The notes beneath the pieces are model-generated. The model did no database searches and had not been told where the DNA came from. It worked only from the letters and a program-made list of their open reading frames with translations. Both the position numbers and the translations under genes were made by a program. Of a stretch of 58,804 bases of DNA, positions 45,859 to 54,935 are shown one piece after another. How positions within the stretch are numbered: position 1 is the stretch's first letter; the number at the start of each line of letters is the position of its first letter. This stretch comes from Oceanospirillaceae bacterium ASP10-02a (GTDB taxonomy: Bacteria; Pseudomonadota; Gammaproteobacteria; Pseudomonadales; Balneatricaceae). The DNA is taken from assembly GCA_905182035.1 (NCBI GenBank), contig CAJIZL010000021.1, positions 1 to 58,804 on the forward strand, given 5' to 3'.

Positions 45859-47031
45859 ATGAATGTCAAACTGATTGCCAAATCACCTAATAAAATCGTA
45901 CAGACAGCTGAGTTTTTAGATGTATTGTCAAAATGTATTGCAAGCCCTGATAAGGCTTATAGTCTGCCCCCCGCCTGTTACTCTGATCAATCAGTTTTCG
46001 AAACAGAAATTGAAACAATTTTTCACGGTTCTTGGATTAGTGTAGGACGTGCAGATCGCCTCCCAAAGTCCGGAGACTATAGAACCTTGGATATAGCCAA
46101 GTCTCCAACTATCATAGTCCGAGATAAGCAGGGGAAGTTACGAGCCTTTGCCAATAGCTGTCGTCATCGTGGCGCTAGACTTTTGGACGGCGAAGGTACT
46201 TGCCGAGTAATTAGATGCCCATTTCACAGCTGGACCTATCAGTTAGACGGCAGTTTAATGGGAGCGAGCAAAATGGAGCTCACGAAAAACTTCGAAAAAT
46301 CTGATCATGGGCTCATAGAGTTTGAAATCGCAGAACGACTTGGATTTGCTTTCGTCTGTATGAGCGATGAGCCAGAGGATATTGACTCACGTCTTGGGGA
46401 TTTTGAGCAGTTACACAAGTCTTGGCATCTTGCCTCTTTTACTACTACCCGACAGAGAAAATTTAAAGTCAATTGTAACTGGAAGGGCTTTCTCGATGTT
46501 TTCAATGAGCACTACCATCTGCAATTTGTCCACCCCAATACAATTTCCAACGTTTATGAAACGCCCCACGCTGCCGATGAGACAAGTGGATCTTACGCCA
46601 GCCAATATGGGGAGACTTCGGGTACCGGTGGTTTACTGGAAGGTCAGGAAGAATATGGCTTGCCCCTAATACCTAATCTTGAAAAGAAGCTAGAAAATGG
46701 TGTCCGTTATACTTGGGTTTTTCCAAATATGGCCTTCGCCATAGGAGCAGATGCGTTATGGATATATGAGACCTATCCGTTGGGACCCGACCGCTGTGAG
46801 GTACATCAAACTGTGTGTTTTCCTCCTGAAACGATTGAACTGGCGGATTTTGAAGAACGAGTCAAATACTACTACCACAGAATGGACGCAGCAATACAAG
46901 AAGATATACCCGCATTGGAAAATCAACAAAAGGGTCTGTCATCAGTGTTTGCACGCCCAGGAAGATTCTCTGCACACCTGGAAGCAAATGTAGCGGCGTT
47001 CGCAAAATGGTACGCAGAAGAGTTGTTGTAA
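45859..47031 (+). CDS. Rieske [2Fe-2S] oxygenase, large subunit (CntA/GbcA-like group)
   Basis: 390 residues. The Rieske site is Cys101-x-His103 and Cys120-x2-His123 within SCRHRGARLL and RCPFHSW. The mononuclear iron site is in NEHYHLQFVH, with His220 and His225. The residue that links the two centres is Glu217 where aromatic dioxygenases have Asp; Glu is described at this place in carnitine monooxygenase CntA. This points to the branch acting on methylated amines (carnitine, glycine betaine, choline, stachydrine) rather than aromatics. No ferredoxin reductase partner is in the window. It is upstream of gmaS-mgsABC on the same strand, separated by 307 bases, and could be an N-demethylase feeding that pathway. 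Substrate is not determined. Confidence 0.85.
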   Translation: MNVKLIAKSPNKIVQTAEFLDVLSKCIASPDKAYSLPPACYSDQSVFETEIETIFHGSWISVGRADRLPKSGDYRTLDIAKSPTIIVRDKQGKLRAFANSCRHRGARLLDGEGTCRVIRCPFHSWTYQLDGSLMGASKMELTKNFEKSDHGLIEFEIAERLGFAFVCMSDEPEDIDSRLGDFEQLHKSWHLASFTTTRQRKFKVNCNWKGFLDVFNEHYHLQFVHPNTISNVYETPHAADETSGSYASQYGETSGTGGLLEGQEEYGLPLIPNLEKKLENGVRYTWVFPNMAFAIGADALWIYETYPLGPDRCEVHQTVCFPPETIELADFEERVKYYYHRMDAAIQEDIPALENQQKGLSSVFARPGRFSAHLEANVAAFAKWYAEELL

Positions 47032-47338
47032 CACCCTCTCGACAAACGCAGGCTAGCAGTAGATCAATTGATCAGTGTGCAAAACTATACGGGTATAGAA
47101 GTGGCTCGGACGCGGACTCTCTTTAGAGTCAACAACTGACTTTCGTGGTTATTTGATGCGGTAGGAGATTTTTACTATTCCTCTCGGTCTGATATAGAGT
47201 GAAATAACAAATTCTAACCAAGAAATATATCTGATACTCTAATAAATTATTCTTAACAAGAACATTTTATTCGTTTTGTTAATATTAACTGCTATACTAA
47301 CCTGTAGGCACTAAAACAATAACCGTAAGGAAAACCTA
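47032..47338 (+). other. Leader/promoter region of the gmaS-mgsABC operon
   Basis: 307 bases, AT-rich towards the gene, without an open frame of note. It separates the Rieske gene from gmaS and carries a likely promoter (separate entry). GTAAGGAAAA at about 47325-47334 is the ribosome site of gmaS. Confidence 0.55.
47290..47298 (+). promoter_or_regulatory. Candidate extended -10 promoter of gmaS
   Basis: TGCTATACT (TG at 47290-47291, TATACT at 47293-47298) fits the extended -10 form TGnTATAAT with one mismatch. The -35 region is weak, as is common for extended -10 promoters. It lies 40 bases before the gmaS start. Confidence 0.4.
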
Positions 47339-48670
47339 ATGATCACTACTGCTGAAAAGTTTTTATCTGACAATAAAATTAACTTTGTTCTAGCTCAGTT
47401 TGTCGATATTCATGGCGTTGCAAAAACTAAATCAGTGCCATCTGCAAATCTAGCTGATGTTGTAACCAATGGTGCAGGATTTGCAGGATTTGCGATCAAC
47501 GGATTGGGAATGGAACCTCATGGGCCAGATTTTATGGCTAGAGGAGACTTAGACACCCTTTCCATTGTGCCCTGGCAGCCAGGGTACGCGCGCATAGTTT
47601 GTGATGGTTATGTCAACGATCAGCCTTATGCATATGACAGCAGGGTTGTGTTAAAAAGACAGGTTGAAATGTTACGTCAGAGACAATGGACTTTAAACAC
47701 AGGCCTAGAACCAGAATTTTCCTTGTTTTCCCGCACTGATGATCAAAGCGTTACTCTGGTGGATAAATCTGACACATTGGACAAACCTTGTTACGACTAT
47801 AAGGGTTTGTCCCGTTCAAGAAAGTATTTAGAAACCTTAGTGGGTGCGTTACAGGAGGTCGATTTTGATGTCTATCAAATCGACCATGAAGACGCCAACG
47901 GTCAGTTTGAAATAAACTACACTTATAGCGACGCTTTGACCTCTGCAGACCGTTTTACATTTGTGCGCATGGCCGCTGGAGAAATTGCCCATGACATGGA
48001 TATGGTCTGCTCTTTCATGCCCAAGCCAATTGCAGATCGTGCCGGTAATGGCATGCACTTTCACCTATCCATCACAGACCCCCAAGGTAACAACCTATTC
48101 TGTGATGAAAATGACCCTAGTGGTATGGGTTTATCTACTATGGCGTATCACTTTATGGCAGGCCTGTTACATCATGCCAAAGCACTGTGTGCATTATCGG
48201 CACCCACCGTGAATTCATATAAACGGCTAGTGGTAGGAGGCTCTGCATCTGGAGCAACCTGGGCGCCTGCGTACATTTGTTATGGCGACAACAATCGTTC
48301 TGCCATGGTTCGCATCGTTTATGGGCGCTTAGAGTATCGTCTACCAGACTCTTCATGCAATCCGTATTTAGTTCATGCCGCCATCATTGCAGCAGGTTTG
48401 GATGGCATTGACCGTAAGCTAGACCCAGGTGCCGCCCAAAATATTAATCTATACAGTTTATCCAGCGAACAACGTATTGCGGCAGGAATCGATTTGCTAC
48501 CTCAAAATTTAGGTGAGGCGGTCGACGCCCTAGAGGCAGACACCCAGCTTATTGGATTAATAGGTGAGGAAATTTGCGGCGAATTTATTAAACTTAAACG
48601 TGATGAATGGATAGAGTATTGCCGCTACGTGACGGAGTGGGAGCGTAAGCGTTATCTTGAATTATTTTAA
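47339..48670 (+). CDS. gmaS: Gamma-glutamylmethylamide synthetase (glutamine synthetase family)
   Basis: 443 residues, glutamine synthetase fold of the GlnA-III type. It joins methylamine to glutamate using ATP to make gamma-glutamylmethylamide, the first step of the N-methylglutamate pathway. Marks: [30 protein letters not shown] (metal Glu), [38 protein letters not shown] and the later [16 protein letters not shown]-type Arg loop. The HEDANGQFE motif and the mgsABC genes that follow directly separate it from true glutamine synthetase. First gene of a four-gene operon. Confidence 0.92.
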   Translation: MITTAEKFLSDNKINFVLAQFVDIHGVAKTKSVPSANLADVVTNGAGFAGFAINGLGMEPHGPDFMARGDLDTLSIVPWQPGYARIVCDGYVNDQPYAYDSRVVLKRQVEMLRQRQWTLNTGLEPEFSLFSRTDDQSVTLVDKSDTLDKPCYDYKGLSRSRKYLETLVGALQEVDFDVYQIDHEDANGQFEINYTYSDALTSADRFTFVRMAAGEIAHDMDMVCSFMPKPIADRAGNGMHFHLSITDPQGNNLFCDENDPSGMGLSTMAYHFMAGLLHHAKALCALSAPTVNSYKRLVVGGSASGATWAPAYICYGDNNRSAMVRIVYGRLEYRLPDSSCNPYLVHAAIIAAGLDGIDRKLDPGAAQNINLYSLSSEQRIAAGIDLLPQNLGEAVDALEADTQLIGLIGEEICGEFIKLKRDEWIEYCRYVTEWERKRYLELF

Positions 48671-48712
48671 GCCGTAAAAAACCTTCACCACCCAACAAAA
48701 AGGAACTCACCT

Positions 48713-49618
48713 ATGTGCGGAATTGTAGGCCTCTATTTAAAAAATCACGCTTTAGAAAATCAAATCGGCAGCATGTTTGCACCGATGCTGGAGGCTATGA
48801 CGGGCCGGGGCCCAGATAGTGCAGGTTTTGCCATATACGGCGATGAGGTGCCTAAAGGGTCAACCAAACTCACCTTGTATCACCAAGATCTTACCTATGA
48901 CTGGGATGCATTGGCCCACCGTGCTCAAGCCCAGCTCGCGGTGCCGATTGAGTTTTTCCGCAATCATCACGCAGCGGTGTTTAAGATTGCTACGGATGCT
49001 CAAACGGCCAGTGAGTATTTCTTAACCCATGCGCCAGAGTTAATCCTCTTAAGTGCAGGTCAATCCATTGAAATTCTCAAAGCCGTTGGCCTGCCTACAG
49101 AGATTAGCTCAGAGTTTAATTTATCTGGCATGAAAGGTAGCCACATTATTGGCCACACTCGTATGGCAACTGAATCAGCAGTAACCCTAGAAGGTTCACA
49201 CCCATTTTCAACGGGTCAAGACTTATGCCTGGTCCACAACGGTTCTTTTTCTAATCATAACCGCCTGCGCACTGAGCTTGCTTATCATGGTTACCATATG
49301 AAAACAGAAAACGATACCGAAGTGGCCGCAGGTTATCTTACCTGGCGCATGGACCAAGGAGATACACTTAAACAGTCCTTAGAGCATGCTCTTCAGGACC
49401 TCGATGGTTTCTATACCTTAGCCATAGGTACCCACGATGGTTTTGCGGTAATTCGGGATCCTATAGCCTGCAAACCAGCGGTGTTAGCGGAGACCGATGA
49501 TTATGTCGCTATGGCTTCTGAATACCAAGCATTAACCAGCTTACCAAACATAGATCAAGCCCGCATCTGGGAGCCAGAACCAGCAACCATATACTCGTGG
49601 CAGCGCGACAGTCACTAA
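48713..49618 (+). CDS. mgsA: N-methylglutamate synthase subunit A (class II glutamine amidotransferase domain)
   Basis: 301 residues with an N-terminal nucleophile cysteine right after the initiator Met (MCGIVGLYLK), and RGPDSAGFAIYG, GHTRMATES and VHNGSFSNHNRLR of class II amidotransferases. With MgsB and MgsC it is a split glutamate-synthase-like enzyme that moves the methylamine group of gamma-glutamylmethylamide to give N-methylglutamate. AAAAAGGAACT precedes the start. Confidence 0.92.
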   Translation: MCGIVGLYLKNHALENQIGSMFAPMLEAMTGRGPDSAGFAIYGDEVPKGSTKLTLYHQDLTYDWDALAHRAQAQLAVPIEFFRNHHAAVFKIATDAQTASEYFLTHAPELILLSAGQSIEILKAVGLPTEISSEFNLSGMKGSHIIGHTRMATESAVTLEGSHPFSTGQDLCLVHNGSFSNHNRLRTELAYHGYHMKTENDTEVAAGYLTWRMDQGDTLKQSLEHALQDLDGFYTLAIGTHDGFAVIRDPIACKPAVLAETDDYVAMASEYQALTSLPNIDQARIWEPEPATIYSWQRDSH

Positions 49619-49652
49619 CCCACATAAAATAGTTAGTTCTATTGGAGATAAC

Positions 49653-50330
49653 ATGCAATCAATTAACTTAGCAGAACATACAGTGCGAGAGCTTAATCAG
49701 CTTTTACACGACCAATCTAAAGACTTAGTAGAAGATCAATGGGAAATTAGTGAAACCAGTGGCCAGCACAATATTGCCTGCGGTCTCAATCAAAAACTTA
49801 ATGTCGGCATCAAAGGCCACGTGGGCTACTTTTGTGCTGGTATGAATCAACATGCCCATGTCACCGTGCATGGTAATGCCGGCCAGGGTGTGGCAGAAAA
49901 TATGATGTCCGGTACAGTGCATGTAAAAGGAGATGCCTCTTCTGCGGCGGGTGCTACTTCTCATGGTGGCCTGCTAGTGATTGATGGCAACACCGGTGCA
50001 CGTTGTGGTATTTCAATGAAGGGTAGCGACATAGTAGTCAAAGGCAATGTAGGCCACATGAGCTGTTTTATGGCCCAGGCCGGAACCTTAGTTGTCTGTG
50101 GCGATGCAGGCGAAGCCTTAGGAGACTCGCTCTACGAAACGGTTATATTTGTTAAGGGTAAAGTGCAGTCTTTAGGGGCCGATTGTGTCGAAAAATCAGT
50201 CACAGATAAGCACTTCAAACAACTTAAAAAACTATTGGATCGCGCAGGTTCTGAGGAAGATCCTACCCACTTCAAACGCTACGGCTCCGCACGCCAGCTA
50301 TATAACTTTAAAGTTGACAACGCTTATTAG
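49653..50330 (+). CDS. mgsB: N-methylglutamate synthase subunit B (GXGXG domain)
   Basis: 225 residues that fold as the GXGXG beta-helix of the glutamate synthase C-terminus, with repeated turns such as GHVGYFCAGMNQHAHVTVHG, GNAGQGVAENMMSG and GDAGEALGDSLYE. It has no catalytic residues of its own and is expected to be structural in MgsABC. TTGGAGAT lies before the ATG. Confidence 0.9.
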   Translation: MQSINLAEHTVRELNQLLHDQSKDLVEDQWEISETSGQHNIACGLNQKLNVGIKGHVGYFCAGMNQHAHVTVHGNAGQGVAENMMSGTVHVKGDASSAAGATSHGGLLVIDGNTGARCGISMKGSDIVVKGNVGHMSCFMAQAGTLVVCGDAGEALGDSLYETVIFVKGKVQSLGADCVEKSVTDKHFKQLKKLLDRAGSEEDPTHFKRYGSARQLYNFKVDNAY

Positions 50331-50341
50331 GAATCAGACCC

Positions 50342-51667
50342 ATGAACAACAATGACACCCAAGACAATCTACGCGAATCTGCTACGTTTGACCGAGTCAC
50401 CATGGCGGAGATTCGTCGAGCAGCAGAAACTGGTATTTATGACATCCGTGGTTTTGGGGCTAAACGCAAACTACCTCATTTTGACGACCTACTGTTTCTA
50501 GGAGCTAGCATGTCACGCTACCCACTAGAAGGGTATCGTGAAGCCTGTGAAACTAAAGTTGTTTTAGGCACGCGATTTGCTAAAAAACCGATCATTATTG
50601 ACACTCCCGTAACCATTGCTGGTATGAGTTTCGGCGCTTTGTCCGCCAATGCTAAAGAGGCGTTAGGCCGTGGGGCTTCTGCGGTAGGAACCTCAACCAC
50701 CACTGGTGATGGCGGTATGACACCAGAAGAACGCGGGCAGTCCGACAAACTAGTTTATCAGTACTTACCCTCGCGTTATGGCATGAACCCAGATGATCTG
50801 CGTAAAGCCGATGCCATCGAGATAGTGCTGGGGCAGGGCGCCAAGCCAGGTGGCGGTGGCATGCTCCTAGGTCAAAAAATAACCGACCGCGTAGCAGGTA
50901 TGCGCACACTACCTAAAGGAGTAGATCAACGTTCTGCTTGTCGCCACCCCGATTGGACTGGACCAGATGATCTGGCCATAAAAATTCAAGAGCTGAGGGA
51001 GATTACCGACTGGCAAGTCCCCATTTATATCAAAATAGGCGCAACACGGACCTACTATGACGTTAAACTCGCAGTCAAAGCTGGGGCTGATGTCGTGGTT
51101 GTAGACGGCATGCAAGGCGGCACAGCGGCAACCCAAGAAGTTTTCATCGAACACGTTGGCATACCCACCTTGGCAGCGATTCCACAAGCAGTGCAGGCCT
51201 TACAAGACATGGGTATGCATCGCAAAGTTCAGCTTATTGTCTCTGGTGGCATTCGCAATGGCGCAGACGTAGCAAAATGTATGGCCTTAGGAGCTGATGC
51301 GGTTGCGATTGGCACTGCGGCCCTTGTGGCCTTAGGCTGTAACGACCCCAAATATGATGAAGAGTTTAAACAGTTAGGTTCTGCTGCAGGCTTCTATGAT
51401 GACTACCATGAAGGCAAAGACCCGGCTGGTATATCCACTCAAGATCCAATCCTTGCTCAACGCCTAAACCCTGTTGATGGTGGGCGTAAGTTAGCCAATT
51501 ATATCCGCGTTCTCACCTTAGAAGCACAAACCATTGCACGCGCCTGTGGCAAGAGCAACCTAAATAACTTAGAACCTGAAGACATGGTGGCTTTAACCTT
51601 GGAATCTGCTGCCATGGCCAAAGTTCCCCTTGCAGGCACCAGTTGGATTCCAGGGCAGTCATTTTAA
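50342..51667 (+). CDS. mgsC: N-methylglutamate synthase subunit C (FMN-binding glutamate synthase domain)
   Basis: 441 residues matching the central FMN domain of glutamate synthase: GMSFGALSANAKEALGRGA, STTTGDGGMTPEER, GQGAKPGGGGMLLG, VVVDGMQGGTAATQE and VSGGIRNGADVAKCMALGA. It performs the reductive transfer half of N-methylglutamate synthesis. Last gene of gmaS-mgsABC. No mgdABCD gene follows here, but a homologous sarcosine oxidase-type operon is at 22575-27792. Confidence 0.92.
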   Translation: MNNNDTQDNLRESATFDRVTMAEIRRAAETGIYDIRGFGAKRKLPHFDDLLFLGASMSRYPLEGYREACETKVVLGTRFAKKPIIIDTPVTIAGMSFGALSANAKEALGRGASAVGTSTTTGDGGMTPEERGQSDKLVYQYLPSRYGMNPDDLRKADAIEIVLGQGAKPGGGGMLLGQKITDRVAGMRTLPKGVDQRSACRHPDWTGPDDLAIKIQELREITDWQVPIYIKIGATRTYYDVKLAVKAGADVVVVDGMQGGTAATQEVFIEHVGIPTLAAIPQAVQALQDMGMHRKVQLIVSGGIRNGADVAKCMALGADAVAIGTAALVALGCNDPKYDEEFKQLGSAAGFYDDYHEGKDPAGISTQDPILAQRLNPVDGGRKLANYIRVLTLEAQTIARACGKSNLNNLEPEDMVALTLESAAMAKVPLAGTSWIPGQSF

Positions 51668-51846
51668 CTGTGTAAAGAACGCTCCTGATTAAGGCCTCAA
51701 TAATTTGTGATAAAAGGCAAGATTACATTCAACTTAGCTCTGCTAAGTAATTTATTAAAAGGGGTATGTCATAAATTACAATTTGAGTGCATTGACGATA
51801 ATTCTCAAGCAGCTCTATTAGGTTTTTTTGAGCCTCTAGGGGCTCA

Positions 51847-52428
51847 TTAATGACCACTATAATTAATGAATGATAACAACTTTACGGGCACGCTGTGGAG
51901 TTGTTCTGGCCCATGGGGAATGTTACCTTCAAAGGTTAAACTATCTCCCACCTCTAGGCGATATATATGATTGCCATGGCGGTAGGTAAGAGAGCCTTCG
52001 AGTATGTATACAAACTCCTCTCCTGGATGGGAGAATGATGGAAACACCTCTGCAAGATCATCCATGGTTACCAGAAATGGTTCAAAATTGCGCGTACCGC
52101 CGCGCTGATAATTCAGCAGGCGATACTCATGGCCCTTATCTGTACCTCGCCTTACAACCTCTAAACCTTCTCCAGACTTGGTAAAATGAGCATCGCCATC
52201 AACACGATTATAATTGGTCAATAATTGTGAAATAGGCATGCCAATAGCGTCACATAAGCGATTAAGTGAGTCTAAGCTGGGTGAGACTTGTGCATTTTCA
52301 ATTTTACTGATCATGCCCTGACTAATGCCAGACATTTGGCACACATCAACGATTTTTAAATCCGCCGCCTTGCGTGCTGATTTAATGGTAAGGCCGATAA
52401 ACTCGTCTAAGCCAAATTTTTTATTCAT
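51847..52428 (-). CDS. XRE-family regulator with C-terminal cupin domain
   Basis: 193 residues: helix-turn-helix at about 10-65 (IVDVCQMSGISQGMISKIEN) and a cupin sensor domain at about 105-190 with HPGEEFVYILEGSL and GDSLTFEGNIPHGPEQ. This layout is common in regulators of amine, polyamine or nitrogen catabolism. It converges on mgsC and is divergent from the M20 amidohydrolase gene, either of which it could control. Confidence 0.88.
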   Translation of the reverse strand: MNKKFGLDEFIGLTIKSARKAADLKIVDVCQMSGISQGMISKIENAQVSPSLDSLNRLCDAIGMPISQLLTNYNRVDGDAHFTKSGEGLEVVRRGTDKGHEYRLLNYQRGGTRNFEPFLVTMDDLAEVFPSFSHPGEEFVYILEGSLTYRHGNHIYRLEVGDSLTFEGNIPHGPEQLHSVPVKLLSFINYSGH

Positions 52429-52694
52429 AACTATGCATCTCTAGCCTAGTATTGGCAACGATGTAAATTGAGTAACCGCAGTCTACCCTATGTTCAACCT
52501 AAAACAACATTTAGCCTAGAGCTTATGCTCAAGCCGTTTGGTGAATCCATTCTTCTACATCGTTATTGGCTTGGCGGTTTTGGTCTACTATTGACTAGCC
52601 CTCCAATTACGCTATGCTGCCAGTGGCAGTTGATAGAGGCGCAGCTGACAACTAAAACCTTAATTTAGGTCAAGTAAAAATTTGAGGCACATCT

Positions 52695-53900
52695 ATGACA
52701 CTGCTTGCTCCAATCGTTGCAGAAGCTGAAACTTTTAAAGCCATCCGGCGCGATATTCATGCTCACCCTGAATTGAGTTACACGGAACACCGTACGGCAA
52801 AAATCGTCATTGACCAGCTCACCGCCATGGGTATAGAGGTACATCAAGGTATTGGTGTCACTGGTGTTGTAGGGGTGATCAAAGGTCTTAAAACAGGCGC
52901 AGGTATTGCCCTTAGGGCAGACATGGACGCCTTACCGTTACAAGAACGTAATCAATTTGACCATGTGAGCCAGTATGCTGGCAAAATGCATGCCTGTGGC
53001 CATGATGGGCACACAGCAACGTTGCTTTGTGCTGCAGGCTACCTAGCAAAACATCGTGATTTTTCTGGCACGATCTATTTGATTTTCCAGCCAGCTGAAG
53101 AAGGTGGTGCAGGTGCTAAAGCCATGATGGACGATGGCCTGTTTGAGCGCTTTTCGATCGATGAAATTTATGGTTACCACAATTGGCCTGGTTACTCACA
53201 AGGCTCTGTGGGCATAGTAGCAGGACCCATGATGGCTTCGGCCAGCGAGTTTAAAATTAAAGTGGTGGGTAAGGGTGCTCACGCCGCCATGCCTCAACTG
53301 GGTGCAGACCCTTTATTGGTGGCCTGTCAGCTGGTGCAAGGGTTGCAATCTATAGTGACTCGTAATATTAATCCGCTAGAATCTGTGGTGTTGTCTGTTA
53401 CCAAGATTCACTGTGGCGATGCCACTAACATCATTGCCGATGATTGTATGATCCAAGGGACGGTGCGCTGTTTCTCTGAGGAGGTCTTGCAAGCTGTTGA
53501 AAAACGCATGGCAAAAATCTCGCAAGACTTGTGCGCAGCTTTTGATTGTGAGGGCCAGTTTGTTTTTGAAAGGGCTTACCCTGCTACCATTAACCATGTG
53601 GCTCAAGCGCAATACATGCGAGAGGTTGCAGAAGATTTGTTGGGCCAAGATCAGGTGGTCGATTTTACCCCAACCATGGGTTCCGAGGACTTTAGTTTCT
53701 TTTTACAAGAAAAACCAGGCTGTTATTTTGCTTTAGGTAATGGTGACGGTGGTCACCGTGATCAAGGGCATGGTATGGGGCCGTGTACCTTACATAACCC
53801 AAATTATGATTTTAACGATGCCTTAATTCCTATTGGCGCGACCCTTTGGGTAAGGTTAGTTGAAGCTCGTTTAGGCAAGGGAGGCATTGTTTGTGAATAA
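52695..53900 (+). CDS. M20-family amidohydrolase (hippurate hydrolase/N-acyl-amino-acid hydrolase type)
   Basis: 401 residues. Start motif RRDIHAHPELSYTEHRTAKIV; metal ligands in MHACGHDGHTATLL (Cys/His), the base-and-ligand pair in FQPAEEGGAGA, His in YGYHNWPG, and C-terminal MGSEDFSFFLQ. These enzymes remove acyl groups from amino acids or related amides. No signal peptide, so cytoplasmic. Substrate unknown. Probably under the divergent XRE-cupin regulator. Confidence 0.92.
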   Translation: MTLLAPIVAEAETFKAIRRDIHAHPELSYTEHRTAKIVIDQLTAMGIEVHQGIGVTGVVGVIKGLKTGAGIALRADMDALPLQERNQFDHVSQYAGKMHACGHDGHTATLLCAAGYLAKHRDFSGTIYLIFQPAEEGGAGAKAMMDDGLFERFSIDEIYGYHNWPGYSQGSVGIVAGPMMASASEFKIKVVGKGAHAAMPQLGADPLLVACQLVQGLQSIVTRNINPLESVVLSVTKIHCGDATNIIADDCMIQGTVRCFSEEVLQAVEKRMAKISQDLCAAFDCEGQFVFERAYPATINHVAQAQYMREVAEDLLGQDQVVDFTPTMGSEDFSFFLQEKPGCYFALGNGDGGHRDQGHGMGPCTLHNPNYDFNDALIPIGATLWVRLVEARLGKGGIVCE

Positions 53901-53942
53901 AGTGATGGTATAAATTTTACACTTAGTGTAATATTTTTCATT

Positions 53943-54935
53943 ATGAATTCTAAACACCCAAAGCAACAGGTTGATGCAGAGCAGTTAGATCTTGCTACAC
54001 GAGCGGCCTGGCTATCGTTTATAGGGGGCTATACGCAAGGTGAGGTAGCTAAGCGCTTAGCTGTATCACCTGTTAAAGCTCATCGGCTCATTCAACTTGC
54101 TCAACAACAGGGTATGGTAAAAATCTTCATCGAAGGTGAGCCTGCTCGCTGCGTAGCGTTGGAAGAGCAACTGGCGAAAAAGTTCAGCCTGCGCTCGTGT
54201 TTAATTGCTCCTTCAGACCATATAAATGCAGACGATAATGAGGCCAATTTTAATGAAGTTGGCGCTGGTGCTGCACGTTTTTTCTATAATATCCTCAACC
54301 AATTACCGCAATCTTCTTGTGTGGGCATTGGTAAAGGTCGCTCGCTTTCAGCGTTGGCAGAAAAACTACCCAAAATAAATCGTGCAGATCTTACGTTTGC
54401 TTCTGTTTCTGGTAGTTTTACCCGTAAATTTTCAGCCAACCGACTTGACGTAGTGCAGCAGTTTGTGGAGCGCACTGGGGGTGAAGGTTATTTTATGCCT
54501 GTGCCCTACCTAGCCCGTGATGACGAAGAGCATGAAATGTTGATGGCTCAAGCCAGTGTGCAATTTAGTTTAAATTTGGCGCGCAATGCCAATTTGTACG
54601 CTGTAGGTATTGGTGGACTCAAAACCAATCACTACCTACATAGTGTAGGTTTAGTCACAGATAATGATTTGGAAGAACTTCGATCAGCAGGGGCCGTGTG
54701 TGACTTGATAGGTAGTTTCTACGACATAATGGGCAAGCTTGTAGATCACCCACTCAACGGCCATGGTTTGGGCATTAACGCTGCAGAAATGGCTGGTAAG
54801 CGTGTGGTGGCTGTGGCTGGTGGCTTAGGTAAGGAACTGGCCTTGCTTGGAGCATTGCGCTCTGGTTTAGTCACAGACTTGGTAATGGGTGAAGTGACTG
54901 CTGAAAAATTAGTTTCCTTGATGGAGTTTAAGTAA
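53943..54935 (+). CDS. SorC/DeoR-type sugar-binding transcriptional regulator
   Basis: 330 residues with an N-terminal helix-turn-helix (GYTQGEVAKRLAVSPVKAHRLIQLA) and a C-terminal sugar-phosphate-binding domain (GIGKGRSLSALAEKLP, AVGIGGLKTN, VVAVAGGLGKELALLGALRSG). It stops one base before the deoC start. This position, and the family's liking for deoxyribose or phospho-sugars, suggest it controls the deoC-aldehyde dehydrogenase genes. Confidence 0.92.
   Translation: MNSKHPKQQVDAEQLDLATRAAWLSFIGGYTQGEVAKRLAVSPVKAHRLIQLAQQQGMVKIFIEGEPARCVALEEQLAKKFSLRSCLIAPSDHINADDNEANFNEVGAGAARFFYNILNQLPQSSCVGIGKGRSLSALAEKLPKINRADLTFASVSGSFTRKFSANRLDVVQQFVERTGGEGYFMPVPYLARDDEEHEMLMAQASVQFSLNLARNANLYAVGIGGLKTNHYLHSVGLVTDNDLEELRSAGAVCDLIGSFYDIMGKLVDHPLNGHGLGINAAEMAGKRVVAVAGGLGKELALLGALRSGLVTDLVMGEVTAEKLVSLMEFK

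Noticed and set aside
51829-51846. TGAGCC / GGCTCA hairpin between mgsC and the XRE-cupin gene
   Set aside because: The T-run lies before, not after, the stem on the plus strand, and on the minus strand an A-run follows; it cannot form a normal terminator in either direction.
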